Shown here piece after piece: positions 27,276 through 36,131 of a DNA stretch of 64,000 nt. This DNA comes from Aquiflexum balticum DSM 16537 (GTDB taxonomy: Bacteria; Bacteroidota; Bacteroidia; Cytophagales; Cyclobacteriaceae), in contig NZ_LT838813.1 in assembly GCF_900176595.1 (NCBI RefSeq), forward strand, positions 5,660,001 to 5,724,000, read 5' to 3'. The notes under the pieces are model-generated. The model did no database searches, had not been told where the DNA came from, and worked only from the letters and a program-made list of their open reading frames with translations. A program made the position numbers and the translations under genes. The first letter of the stretch is position 1. Each line of letters starts with the position of its first letter.

Positions 27276-27839
27276 ATGAAATTGGCCAGAACTATTTCCA
27301 TCATTGGACATCCTCTTCTTTTGGGAACCATTTATGTGGTTTTGATGAGTTTTCATAATCTGCCAATACAAACTGCGTTTGCGGTTTCTTTATCAGTCAT
27401 CGTGCTGATTACTATTCCCATTATTTTTAATAATTGGAGAAAAACAAAAAAGGGAATCTATACCAATTTTGATGTTTCTGACCGGAAACAGCGAAAAGGA
27501 TTTTACCCCTTTGCCATCATCCTGGTTATTGTTTTGCTTTTGGTTTTTTGGACTTTTGATTTTCCGGGAGAAGTGATTTTAAAATCACTGGTGTTCTTTG
27601 TCATGGTCTTGCTAATGGCCTTGATCAACCTTAAGCTAAAAGCATCCATGCATGCAGGGATTGCATTTTATATTGCTGTATCCGTTTTCAGCGTAGGTTT
27701 ATTGCCGGGTTTAATGCTTTTGGGATTGGCCATCCTGATTTCTTGGTCAAGATTGGAACTGAAAAGACATAGCGAAATGGAAATCATCGTAGGCGGATGT
27801 ATGGGAATTATTTTTGGATACTTGAGCCTGATTGTATAA
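27276..27839 (+). CDS. PAP2-like membrane protein
   Basis: A 187-aa protein with five or six hydrophobic helices. It retains a degenerate phosphatidic-acid phosphatase type 2 pattern: DRKQRKGFYP (motif 1-like), LKASMHAG (motif 2 position of PSGH) and SRLELKRHSEMEIIVGG (motif 3-like SRxxxxxH). The central serine-glycine-histidine is SMHAG rather than PSGH, so activity is uncertain. It is the last gene of the SGNH-VOC-PAP2 group and converges with the exchanger gene. Confidence 0.78.
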   Translation: MKLARTISIIGHPLLLGTIYVVLMSFHNLPIQTAFAVSLSVIVLITIPIIFNNWRKTKKGIYTNFDVSDRKQRKGFYPFAIILVIVLLLVFWTFDFPGEVILKSLVFFVMVLLMALINLKLKASMHAGIAFYIAVSVFSVGLLPGLMLLGLAILISWSRLELKRHSEMEIIVGGCMGIIFGYLSLIV

Positions 27840-27849
27840 ATATTATTGA

Positions 27850-28812
27850 TTAGTTGAAAACCAAAAGTGCCAAATAACCCATATAAAGTGCTAAAAGCAA
27901 TCCGCCCTCCCACCTTTCAAGTGCCCTGCCTTTTCCTGTGAAAATAAACAAGAACAATAAAAGACCTGCTACAATATTTGTCAGTATATCTAAATTACTT
28001 GCCGGGTTGACCTGTACAGGTGTTATGATGGACGAAACACCCAAAATCAAAAACGTGTTGAAAATATTGGAACCGACCACATTGCCAATGGCAATATCCA
28101 CTTTCTTCTTTCTCACTGCGGCAACAGACGTGGCCAACTCAGGAAGAGAAGTACCAATGGAAACGATAGTCAGGCCAATAATCCTTTCTGACATTCCGAA
28201 TAAATGCGCCAATTCAACAGCATTATCCACAATCAATTTCCCTCCAAATACCAATCCTGCCAATCCGACCAAAATCCAAAAGATTGATTTCGTGGTGGTA
28301 TAGCCTAAAGGTATTTCAATGCTCTCACCTGTTTCTTGACCATTTTTTGAAACCATAATATTATACACCAAAAAAATCGTGAAAAAGAGGATCAACACCA
28401 AGCCATCGGACCTGGATATAAAATCATTGACCTGAAAATTTAAAAGCATGTCATTAGCCAAGATCCATATCAAAACCGCTGCCAATAAACTTAAAGGGAT
28501 TTCGATCCATGTAGTATTTGATTTGACAGTGAGGGGGTATATCAGGGCAGAAATTCCCAAAATGCCCAGCACATTGAAAATATTACTTCCCAGAACATTG
28601 CCCATGACCATTTCGGATGAACCGTTGACTGCAGCAAAAATATTGACCACCATTTCGGGGGCAGAAGTGCCAAAAGCGACAATTGTCAAGCCTATTACAA
28701 TGTTGGGAATACCGAAATTTGCAGCAAGCGCAGAAGCAGCATCAACCAATTTATCGGCACCAAAAACCAAAAGCACAAATCCTAAAACGAGTAAAATAAT
28801 GGAAATAATCAT
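27850..28812 (-). CDS. Calcium/sodium exchanger, CaCA family (YrbG-like)
   Basis: Membrane antiporter of 320 aa with the two inverted alpha-repeats that define the family. Repeat one is FGTSAPEMVVNIFAA with GNVLGSNIFNVLGILG; repeat two is IGTSLPELATSVAAV with GNVVGSNIFNTFLILG. About ten helices are predicted. It exchanges cations (Ca2+ or Na+) for Na+ or H+. It stands alone. Confidence 0.95.
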   Translation of the reverse strand: MIISIILLVLGFVLLVFGADKLVDAASALAANFGIPNIVIGLTIVAFGTSAPEMVVNIFAAVNGSSEMVMGNVLGSNIFNVLGILGISALIYPLTVKSNTTWIEIPLSLLAAVLIWILANDMLLNFQVNDFISRSDGLVLILFFTIFLVYNIMVSKNGQETGESIEIPLGYTTTKSIFWILVGLAGLVFGGKLIVDNAVELAHLFGMSERIIGLTIVSIGTSLPELATSVAAVRKKKVDIAIGNVVGSNIFNTFLILGVSSIITPVQVNPASNLDILTNIVAGLLLFLFIFTGKGRALERWEGGLLLALYMGYLALLVFN

Positions 28813-28951
28813 AGTTCAGTAAATTGCATCAAATGTCGTCTTTGTTTGGAACATTCAAACATGTTGCCAAAAAAATAAAATAAATATTGGCTCACATTTT
28901 GATCAGGAATTAAATGATATTTGACCCAGTTTCCAGATCTTCAATTACCTG

Positions 28952-29305
28952 ATGAAAGGCCTTCTCAACTACATATCCTTCCTGCTGATTTTGGTCCTTG
29001 GATCAAACAGTATAATAAGTGGCTTTTCTGGCCCCAAGGATAAAGAGTTGTCTTCTTTTGAGCAGGATATGCTCAGCGATTCTCAGGTTGATGTGCATTT
29101 CAATTATTTTGTAGATGCTTCATCTGAAAAAATAATCATCCCTTCCTTTAAGGCAAAGCATTTTGACTTTAATGGATCAGGTATAAAATTGAATCAAATA
29201 TCCGGAATTCTTGAGAGTGGATCACTTCGCTTGGATTGGTTCAAAAGAAAGGAGAGATTTTTCGATGTTCAAAAACTCCTTTACCCATTTCATTTTTTCC
29301 TGTAG
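28952..29305 (+). CDS. Small secreted protein of unknown function
   Basis: A 117-aa protein, not recognised. Residues 1-22 form a signal peptide (ISFLLILVLGSNS). The rest is polar without repeats or cysteines; ISGILESGSLRLDWF may be a strand pair. No operon partner is close (117 bases to the next gene). Confidence 0.55.
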   Translation: MKGLLNYISFLLILVLGSNSIISGFSGPKDKELSSFEQDMLSDSQVDVHFNYFVDASSEKIIIPSFKAKHFDFNGSGIKLNQISGILESGSLRLDWFKRKERFFDVQKLLYPFHFFL

Positions 29306-29422
29306 TTGTGAATTGAAAAGTAGTTAAAGGAATAAGTTCTCCTTTGAGCTAATTTATGGATTGCCGATTAAACCGGTTCTCCCAAATACTTCATTTCACA
29401 TTCACAAAATTACACTTACATC

Positions 29423-29968
29423 ATGTTAGACATTGATCCCGTATCATTGGGTATATCCCTGATTGTATTGTTGGCTTTTATTTGGCCATTATATTATTAC
29501 AGCAGAAAACAAAAATTAAAACTGAAATCCCAAAAGGAGTTTCTCGAGAAAATCCGCCAGTCTTCTCAACTTCAATTTGATCATGAAGATCATTGGAGGG
29601 GATTATATGGTTTGGGCCTTGATATCAAAAACAAAAAGCTCATCTATGTTTTTTTTGGAACCCCATCTGAAACAAAGACGATAGATCTCCAAAAGGCCCG
29701 CAATATTTCGATTCAAAAAACCGAACATGAAGTTGGTAATGGAAAGGAAAAAAGACAGGTTCTGGATCATTTGGCAATCCAAATCGACTGCCTGGACAAA
29801 ACCCACGTTTTGGAATTTTATGATTGCAATAAATTTTCAGACCTCGATGGAGAATGGCCTTTAATCAGAAAGTGGGAAAATATTCTAAAACCTCTGATCA
29901 AAGAAAACAGAATTGAAAATCCCGCAGTTAATGCTTTAAGAGGAAATGCAACTTCAATGATCAGCTAA
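29423..29968 (+). CDS. Membrane-anchored protein of unknown function
   Basis: A 181-aa protein with a single N-terminal transmembrane helix (residues about 8-27), a basic linker (RKQKLKLKSQK) and a cytoplasmic alpha/beta domain (about 40-170) with repeated beta strands (LGLDIKNKKLIYVFFGT, HLAIQIDCLDKTHVLEFYD). I recognise no family. Confidence 0.65.
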   Translation: MLDIDPVSLGISLIVLLAFIWPLYYYSRKQKLKLKSQKEFLEKIRQSSQLQFDHEDHWRGLYGLGLDIKNKKLIYVFFGTPSETKTIDLQKARNISIQKTEHEVGNGKEKRQVLDHLAIQIDCLDKTHVLEFYDCNKFSDLDGEWPLIRKWENILKPLIKENRIENPAVNALRGNATSMIS

Positions 29969-29994
29969 AAGTCACTAGGTTCTGTAAAATCATA

Positions 29995-30085
29995 AATAGA
30001 ACACAGATGACGCTGATTGAACTGATATACACAGATAAAAAAATCAGTGGGAATCAGCTAGATCAGCGTCATCAGCGTTCCCTAA
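29995..30085. repeat. Long imperfect inverted repeat
   Basis: A perfect 12-bp arm pair (30006-30017 and 30062-30073, GATGACGCTGAT / ATCAGCGTCATC) closes a 44-base interior with further CAGATRA-type units (ACACAGAT, AATCAGTGGGAATCAG). Sequences of this type are scattered between genes in many environmental bacteria. It lies between two converging genes and has no T run. Confidence 0.5.
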
Positions 30086-30100
30086 ATCTAAAAATAAACA

Positions 30101-30622
30101 TTAATCAGTCTTCAATTCCAGTTTATAAAGATTGAGGTTTTCCTTGCTGTCGGGGGATTTGACTACACCATCGTATTTCATTCCTAGTTTTCCCAAGAGT
30201 TTGATAGAAGTTGCATTTTCAGGAAGTGTGATGGCCAATAAAGTTTCGATCCTTAATTGTTTTCTTGCATACTTAACTACCGCATCGGCTGCTTCATAAG
30301 CATATCCTTTCCCCATAAATTCCGGCAAAAAAGCAAAACCCAGGTCAGGATGTTCCAGATTGTCTCTCTTTAGAATACCGCACATCCCAATGGGATCACC
30401 TGTCTCTAGTAACTCAACTAGATAAAGTCCAAATCCATTTTTCTCATAACTGAGTAAAGGTCCATTTTGAAGGTACCCTTTGGCATCCTCTTCTGTCCTC
30501 ACTCCCCTATCTCCGATAAATTCAATCCAACCCGGACTGTTGAGCAGTTTCACGATGAAAATACTATCATAGAAAGTCAACTTTCTAAGTATTAGTCTCT
30601 CTGTCTTAAGACTATGTTCCAT
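30101..30622 (-). CDS. GNAT-family N-acetyltransferase
   Basis: RimJ/RimL-like acetyltransferase of 173 aa: TERLILRKLTFYDS at the start, acetyl-CoA loop in LGFAFLPEFMGKGYAYEAA, and LLAITLPENATSIKLLGKLGM at the end. The substrate is unknown. It stands alone. Confidence 0.92.
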   Translation of the reverse strand: MEHSLKTERLILRKLTFYDSIFIVKLLNSPGWIEFIGDRGVRTEEDAKGYLQNGPLLSYEKNGFGLYLVELLETGDPIGMCGILKRDNLEHPDLGFAFLPEFMGKGYAYEAADAVVKYARKQLRIETLLAITLPENATSIKLLGKLGMKYDGVVKSPDSKENLNLYKLELKTD

Positions 30623-31028
30623 ATAGAGAAGTTCTAAGTTTTTCTTCCAAGACGAAAACTAGTCAAAAAACTATTGATTTTTTAAAAACCATCCTTTTCT
30701 CTTGTTAGCCAAACATTAAAATTAAAAATCGACTAATTTCACCAATATTAGCCCTCTTACAAAGAGAAGTTTAAATTTGGATAACAAGGGTCTTCAGACC
30801 TCCAACTTCCAACTATTTCTAGGCGAAGTTCAGGCATTCTACTGGTCGGGGTGAAAAAAACAGAATTTAATCACCAATAATCCAATTCAATCAGACCTTT
30901 TGCCCTGTGTATATGCACATTTGGGTGGTTAGATACTTTGGGTTAGATACTAGCAACAGCTGTACGGGACTACTCCTATTTCCATTACCAAATTTTACTC
31001 AGAATGGGCAGGGTGTCTGAAGACTGGG
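30623..31028. other. Non-coding spacer with a pyrimidine-rich segment
   Basis: About 400 bases without a credible gene. The sequence GTCTTCAGACCTCCAACTTCCAACTATTTC (30789-30818) is of the same kind as the segment at 31766-31803. A direct repeat GTTAGATAC occurs at about 30929 and 30944. Nothing else is recognised. Confidence 0.45.
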
Positions 31029-31331
31029 CTATTTCAACCGTTCTTTCCACCTTCTAGGATGCTGGTTTGTGTTAAACACGGATATAACATCAATATCATT
31101 ACCATTGACAATATATAAAATCAAGTAAGGAAAACGGTCTACCACAAAAGCCCTGACTTTATTCTTAAAACGAATTCGGTAAGTTGTCGGGTTGATGGTT
31201 ATGGCTTTTCCTGCTGCATCAAGTGCCTCCAAAAATTCTTCGCCCAAGCCCTCCTTTTGTTTTTCATACCAGAGAAAGGAGTCATAAACATCCGATTCTG
31301 CCTCTTCTGATAATTGGTAATTATAGGGCAT
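31029..31331 (-). CDS. RelE/ParE-family toxin
   Basis: A 100-aa protein with the ParE/RelE fold pattern: N-terminal helices (EEAESDVYDSFLWYEKQKEGLG), then beta strands (YRIRFKNKVRAFVVDRFPYLILYIV) and the conserved C-terminal RRW motif. Targets of the family are gyrase or ribosomal mRNA. Its start lies 11 bases inside the antitoxin gene, the usual antitoxin-first order. Confidence 0.9.
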   Translation of the reverse strand: MPYNYQLSEEAESDVYDSFLWYEKQKEGLGEEFLEALDAAGKAITINPTTYRIRFKNKVRAFVVDRFPYLILYIVNGNDIDVISVFNTNQHPRRWKERLK

Positions 31332-31569
31332 CTTTTGCGCGGATTCTTACCTTGTCCTTTACAATGTCCCATGGGGAAAACTCCATTTCCCCTTTCTCAT
31401 ACTTCTCAAGCCTGTCCTCAAGTTCTTTCATCTGTTTTGCACTTAATTCATAAGAACTTTCCTGTTCCTCTTTCAGTCCCTGAAGTTTTTTAAGGATTGA
31501 TTTGTCCTGAAGCTCGGTAAGCCAGTGTATAAGGTCGATTTTAACAGATTGTACGTCCATACTTATCAT
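31321..31569 (-). CDS. Antitoxin of the ParE-type module
   Basis: An 82-aa charged helical protein that begins SVKIDLIHWLTELQDKSILKKL and ends with a basic segment, typical of addiction-module antidotes in Bacteroidota. It precedes and overlaps the toxin gene by 11 bases. An inverted repeat TTAAC-N7-GTTAA at 31573-31589 just upstream may be its own operator. Confidence 0.85.
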   Translation of the reverse strand: MISMDVQSVKIDLIHWLTELQDKSILKKLQGLKEEQESSYELSAKQMKELEDRLEKYEKGEMEFSPWDIVKDKVRIRAKDAL

Positions 31570-31866
31570 TAATTAACATTTAAAGTTAACGATTTATTTA
31601 TGTAATTGATCCACCCACCCTTGTTAAAATCTAACCTTAGGTGGCAGCTGAGTTGCAGTTTGCAACTACACCTTTTATACCCTATCCAATCAATAATTAG
31701 AAAATTAAAGAAATCCAACAATAATCCACCTCAATCATAGTTATAGTTTACGTTGGATTATGGCCATCTTCGGTCTTCGGTCTTCCGTCTCCCAACTATC
31801 CAACACATATTCCTTTCATTTCTTTCACTTTTTAGACATCTTTGTTATTCATCCAAGCAGGATTAA
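31570..31866. other. Intergenic region before moaA
   Basis: Contains the candidate toxin-antitoxin operator (31573-31589) and, at 31766-31803, the pyrimidine-rich tract TCTTCGGTCTTCGGTCTTCC with a tandem 7-base unit (GGTCTTC). No gene or RNA is recognised. Confidence 0.45.
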
Positions 31867-32847
31867 ATGCTCATAGACCAACATCAAAGGATTCACAATT
31901 ACCTCCGGATATCGCTGACTGATAGCTGTAATTTCCGTTGTGCCTATTGTATGCCCAATGAGGAGATCGAATGCATGCCCAATTCCAAACTTATGTCCAC
32001 TGATGAGATCGAGTCGATAGCAAAGACATTTGTAAGCTTGGGTGTAAACAAAATCCGGTTGACGGGAGGCGAACCATTGGTAAGGAAAGAATTTCCTGAG
32101 ATTGTCAGCCGATTAGCCAAACTTCCTGTTGAACTGACCCTGACTACCAACGGGGTATTGGTGCACAAGCATTTGGAGCTATTCAAAGAAGCAGGAATCC
32201 GTTCCCTGAATGTCAGTTTGGACACTTTGGATCCGGAGACTTTTTTCAAACTGACCAAAAGAAATCAGTTTCAGCAAGTTTGGGATAACATCCTGTTGCT
32301 GTTGGACCATGGATTTAGGGTCAAAATCAATGCGGTGGCTTTAAATGGCATCATTGAAAAAGAACTTTTGGGATTTGTGAAAATCACGGAGAAATTACCG
32401 CTTCATGTTCGCTTTATAGAATTCATGCCTTTCACCGGAAATCACTGGAAAAGTGATAAAGTAATCACTGCCCGCCAGATGCTTGAATTGGTACAAGCGG
32501 AATATGATACTGTAAAGCTGATAGACGAAAAACACGATACTGCCAAAAAATTCAAAGCAGTCGGCCATCAGGGTACTTTTGCTTTTATCACCACCATGAG
32601 TGAACATTTTTGCGGTAGCTGCAACAGAATGAGAATCACTGCAGATGGAAAGATGAAAAACTGCCTTTTTGGAAAAGAAGAAATGGACCTATTGGGGACC
32701 TTAAGAAAAGGTGAAGATATACTTCCATTGATCAAACTATCCATATTTAGGAAACATGCCATCTTGGGCGGTCAGTTTACCCAGGATTACGAAAAGGCTG
32801 ATGCCGATAAAATCGAAAACCGCAGTATGATCAAAATAGGAGGTTAA
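31867..32847 (+). CDS. moaA: GTP 3',8-cyclase MoaA
   Basis: Radical-SAM enzyme that converts GTP to 3',8-cyclo-7,8-dihydro-GTP, the first step of molybdenum cofactor synthesis. The N-terminal cluster is CNFRCAYC (C21, C25, C28), with GGEPLV; the C-terminal cluster uses C249, C252 and C266 (FCGSCNRMRIT...NC). The protein ends in the diglycine IGG that is needed for activity. It is 326 aa, the usual size. It opens the Moco island. Confidence 0.96.
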   Translation: MLIDQHQRIHNYLRISLTDSCNFRCAYCMPNEEIECMPNSKLMSTDEIESIAKTFVSLGVNKIRLTGGEPLVRKEFPEIVSRLAKLPVELTLTTNGVLVHKHLELFKEAGIRSLNVSLDTLDPETFFKLTKRNQFQQVWDNILLLLDHGFRVKINAVALNGIIEKELLGFVKITEKLPLHVRFIEFMPFTGNHWKSDKVITARQMLELVQAEYDTVKLIDEKHDTAKKFKAVGHQGTFAFITTMSEHFCGSCNRMRITADGKMKNCLFGKEEMDLLGTLRKGEDILPLIKLSIFRKHAILGGQFTQDYEKADADKIENRSMIKIGG

Positions 32848-33014
32848 ATCCTTTATGATTTTTCACAAGGTAAAATCAATAGAGTATCCATAATATTCAA
32901 ATCTAGGTAATTCAATGTAGGCCTACCAAACAATATCTTAATATCAATCAATATAGCATTAAGAATTGATTGATGTTTGGAAACCTAAAAAATCCCAAAG
33001 ATTTAAACATAAAG

Positions 33015-34196
33015 ATGATATCCGTAACAGAAGCAAAAGAGATTTTATCCAAATACATCATTAAGGGTCAACCTGTTTACATGCCTTTAGAGGAATCCTT
33101 GGGAATGTTTTTGGCCGAGGATATTCCTTCAGGTTACGATATTCCATTTTTTGACAATTCAGCCATGGATGGCTATGCCATCGCTTGGAAGGATGCAGAC
33201 AACAAAAGAAAGCTAAGGCCTGAGACAAAAATCAGGGCAGGGGAATTGGAGGGTTTTGTATTGGATGAAAATGAAGCCATACGGATTTTTACCGGAGCCC
33301 CAGTCCCAAAGGGTGCAGATACAATTATTCCTCAGGAATGGGTGAAGATAGACGGTAATACATTTTCATTTGAGATAGATAAATTTGAAAAAGGGTCCAA
33401 CCTCAGGTCTCAAGGAGCACAAAATAAGGTTGGCGATATAATAGCCTTAAAAGGGTCTGAAATCACTCCGGGAATGATCGGATTGCTGTCTTCGGTTGGG
33501 ATGCATGAAGTACGTGTTGTTTCAAAACCAAAGGTTGGGATTATTCTCACAGGGGATGAATTAGAGGAAATCGGTAAACCCCTGAGTTTTGGAAAAGTGT
33601 ATAATTCCAATGGCCCGGTTCTCAAAGCCTATCTCAAACAGTTGGGAATAGATGAAGTTGAATTGGCCACGGCCTTGGATGAACCAGCCAAATTGCAGGA
33701 AACCATCGATCGTTTTCTTGAAAAATACGATGCTGTCCTGATTTCCGGTGGCATTTCGGTTGGTGATTATGATTTCGTAAAAGGAAGTTTGGAAAAAGCA
33801 CGCGTAAAAGAACTTTTCTACAAAATCAGGCAAAAGCCCGGGAAACCGCTTTTCGTCGGCCAAAGAGAAAACCAATGGATCTTTGCATTACCCGGAAATC
33901 CGGCTTCCACCCTTACCTGCTTCAACCAATATGTCAAGCCTTGTTTAATGGCTTGGATGGGCAAAACCAATGTTTGGGAACCTACAGGGATTTATCCATT
34001 GGTCAATGATTTTATCAAAAAACCAGGAATCACCCTCTTCCTCAAAGCAAAATTAGAAAATGGCTCAGTACACATCCTGCCCGGGCAGGAATCTTTCAAC
34101 CTGATTTCTTATGGTACTGCCAATTGCATTGCTGAGATCGCAGAGGAAACAGAAAATCTACAGGCCGGCGCCCCTGTCAATGTTTATGTTTGGTAA
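33015..34196 (+). CDS. moeA: Molybdopterin molybdenumtransferase MoeA
   Basis: Inserts molybdate into adenylated molybdopterin. At 393 aa from the ATG at 33015 it begins with the family-typical MISVTEAKEIL; longer in-frame starts (TTG 32970, ATG 32973) add 14-15 residues without a homologous look. Characteristic stretches are DNSAMDGYAI, GDELxE in LTGDELEEIGKP, SGGISVGDYDFVKGSLE and ALPGNPASTLTCF. It is followed four bases later by the TSUP transporter, so these are co-transcribed. Confidence 0.95.
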   Translation: MISVTEAKEILSKYIIKGQPVYMPLEESLGMFLAEDIPSGYDIPFFDNSAMDGYAIAWKDADNKRKLRPETKIRAGELEGFVLDENEAIRIFTGAPVPKGADTIIPQEWVKIDGNTFSFEIDKFEKGSNLRSQGAQNKVGDIIALKGSEITPGMIGLLSSVGMHEVRVVSKPKVGIILTGDELEEIGKPLSFGKVYNSNGPVLKAYLKQLGIDEVELATALDEPAKLQETIDRFLEKYDAVLISGGISVGDYDFVKGSLEKARVKELFYKIRQKPGKPLFVGQRENQWIFALPGNPASTLTCFNQYVKPCLMAWMGKTNVWEPTGIYPLVNDFIKKPGITLFLKAKLENGSVHILPGQESFNLISYGTANCIAEIAEETENLQAGAPVNVYVW

Positions 34197-34199
34197 AAT

Positions 34200-34943
34200 A
34201 TGGGATTGGACCTGAACGACCTATTTCTATACCTCATTCTACCTTTGGTTGCATTTTTATATGCTTCAGTAGGTCATGGAGGTGCCAGCAGTTATCTGAT
34301 GGTATTGGCTTTATTGAACTTTGCTCCTGAGCAAATCCGCCCCACTGCACTCATCATGAATATGTTTGTGTCCATGATGGCTTTTCTTGGATTCCGAAAA
34401 ACTGTGGTTTTTCCAAATAGATTGTTTCTTTCCCTGATCATTTTTTCCATTCCTGCCGCATATCTAGGCGGTTCAATTTTGGTAGATACCATCCTTTACA
34501 AAAGGATTTTAGGCATTTTGCTTTTCTTCCCCATTCTGCGGTTTCTCAATGTCTTCCCAATCAATGAAGGTAATTTAGTCGAACAAAAATGGTGGATGGC
34601 ACCTCTTTTGGGATTATTGATAGGCTTTTTTTCCGGACTGATTGGTATTGGTGGCGGAATCATCCTCTCCCCCATTCTGCTGATGCTCGGCTGGACCACT
34701 ATGAAGCAAACCGCCGCAGTCAGTGCCCTGTTTATTTTCCTGAATTCTGTTTCCGGTTTTCTGGGAGCTGATGGCTTTCAGATTCAGATTGATCAGCAAT
34801 TATGGATTGTGATGCCCCTGACTATTTTGGGAGGAGGGCTAGGCGCTTATTTGGGTGCTAGAAAGTTCAATCCCATTGCCATCAAATATTTGCTCACTGT
34901 GGTCCTGTTTGTTGCTGCTATCAAATTAATCTGGACTGGCTAA
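34200..34943 (+). CDS. TSUP (TauE/SafE) family transporter
   Basis: Membrane protein of 247 aa with about eight hydrophobic helices and the two family halves (VAFLYASVGHGGASSYL and GLIGIGGGIILSPILLMLGW). Family members export sulfite or organosulfur compounds. It lies between moeA and moaD in the Moco operon, spacing 3 and 39 bases. A role in removal of sulfur anions, or in supply of an oxyanion to a molybdoenzyme, is inference. Confidence 0.92.
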   Translation: MGLDLNDLFLYLILPLVAFLYASVGHGGASSYLMVLALLNFAPEQIRPTALIMNMFVSMMAFLGFRKTVVFPNRLFLSLIIFSIPAAYLGGSILVDTILYKRILGILLFFPILRFLNVFPINEGNLVEQKWWMAPLLGLLIGFFSGLIGIGGGIILSPILLMLGWTTMKQTAAVSALFIFLNSVSGFLGADGFQIQIDQQLWIVMPLTILGGGLGAYLGARKFNPIAIKYLLTVVLFVAAIKLIWTG

Positions 34944-34982
34944 AGGATTTTGATTAAATTTAAGTCTAAAATACAATAACTT

Positions 34983-35213
34983 ATGATTAAGGTCAAAGCC
35001 TTCGGAATGGTAGCGGAAAAAATCCGGACGAATGAATTGGAATTGCAATACATGCCCGACACAGATGTCCTACTTGGATTTCTTCATCAACAATTTCCAG
35101 ACCTGAAACATATCAAATTTAGCCTCGCGGTCAATAGAAAACAGGCGGTTGGAAAAACCATGATACCCCTTGGTGCAGAAGTGGCACTGCTGCCACCATT
35201 TTCGGGAGGGTGA
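34983..35213 (+). CDS. moaD: Molybdopterin synthase sulfur carrier subunit (MoaD/ThiS family)
   Basis: A 76-aa ubiquitin-like protein ending in the diglycine PPFSGG that is adenylated and thiocarboxylated for the sulfur transfer to precursor Z. It occupies the expected place in the Moco cluster (moaE and the moeB-like activating enzyme are downstream). MoaD is preferred over ThiS because of the neighbours. Confidence 0.9.
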   Translation: MIKVKAFGMVAEKIRTNELELQYMPDTDVLLGFLHQQFPDLKHIKFSLAVNRKQAVGKTMIPLGAEVALLPPFSGG

Positions 35214-35412
35214 CAGAGTGAATGGATATTGAATGATAAGATGAGTGGAGACAGAAAATATAAATTGTAAAAAAGCAATGGCCAAACTTAGTTTTAACCA
35301 TGAATGAACAATGGAAGATCGTGAACTTAAAAATGGCAAGTATATTACTTTGGACATTTAAGCAAAAATTGATTTAGGTAAACAAACCCAATTATTAAAA
35401 TAACCAAATGAT

Positions 35413-35420
35413 TATATTTG
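35413..35420 (+). promoter_or_regulatory. Exact TAnnTTTG box before the MNT gene
   Basis: TATATTTG lies 4 bases before the start codon of the nucleotidyltransferase gene. If used, transcription would begin at or within the start codon, giving a leaderless or near-leaderless message. No -33 element is evident. Confidence 0.35.
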
Positions 35421-35424
35421 ATTT

Positions 35425-35745
35425 ATGAATAAGACTGAGAAATGGCTATTAGATCAAATAAAAGGTATAGTTACCGACCTAGACCCTAAAGCCAAAGTTT
35501 ATTTATTTGGTTCTAGGTCAAAAGGAACCTCCAAAAAAATGTCTGACTGGGACCTACTAATTCTCCTAAATAAAAAGAAAATTACACTAGAAGACGAAAA
35601 TAAAATCACGAACCCATTGTATGACCTGGAATTTGAAACAGGAGAAGTAATTAGCCCTATGGTATACAGTGAAAATGAATGGGACACCAAATATAAAATC
35701 ACTCCTTTTTATCAAAACGTTATGCGTAGTGCAATTCTTCTATGA
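35425..35745 (+). CDS. Minimal nucleotidyltransferase (MNT)
   Basis: A 106-aa DNA-polymerase-beta-like nucleotidyltransferase with GSRSKGTSKKMSDWDLLIL (G-S and D-x-D metal-binding motifs). In MNT/HEPN pairs, MNT proteins modify and silence the HEPN RNase partner, in the MntA-type modules by AMP transfer. It overlaps the HEPN gene by four bases. The position inside a Moco cluster is unusual. Confidence 0.88.
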   Translation: MNKTEKWLLDQIKGIVTDLDPKAKVYLFGSRSKGTSKKMSDWDLLILLNKKKITLEDENKITNPLYDLEFETGEVISPMVYSENEWDTKYKITPFYQNVMRSAILL

Positions 35746-36131
35746 TAGGAAATAATCCCGAGGACTATATTAATTACAGAATGGAGCGGGCCTTGGAAAC
35801 CATTGAAGAGGTGCAGACTCACATAAATAATAAATATTACAATACAGCGATTAATCGAATGTATTATGCCTGTTTTTATGCTATTGGCGCACTACTATTA
35901 AAGGATAATATAGAAGTCTCTAGCCATCAAGGAGTAAGGCAGAAATTTGGTGAACACTTTGTAAAAACTGGGAAAATTGACAAGGAATTAGCAAGACATT
36001 TCACCGAATTATACGACAAAAGGAATAAAGGAGATTACAATGATTTTTTCGATTTTGACGAAAGCACAGTAAAAAAGCTATACCCAAAATCCAAAAATTT
36101 GGTAACTCAGATAGGGGAAATCTTAAAATAA
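35742..36131 (+). CDS. HEPN-domain protein (toxin partner of MNT)
   Basis: A 129-aa helical protein of the HEPN superfamily: NRMYYACFYAIGALL in the central helix and the C-terminal motif region YDKRNKGDYNDF (R-x-K-G-D-Y variant of the R-x4-6-H motif). The canonical RNase histidine is not at its usual place, so it may belong to the non-HepT HEPN branch. Translationally coupled to the MNT gene, it is expected to form a type VII-like toxin-antitoxin pair. Confidence 0.85.
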   Translation: MIGNNPEDYINYRMERALETIEEVQTHINNKYYNTAINRMYYACFYAIGALLLKDNIEVSSHQGVRQKFGEHFVKTGKIDKELARHFTELYDKRNKGDYNDFFDFDESTVKKLYPKSKNLVTQIGEILK

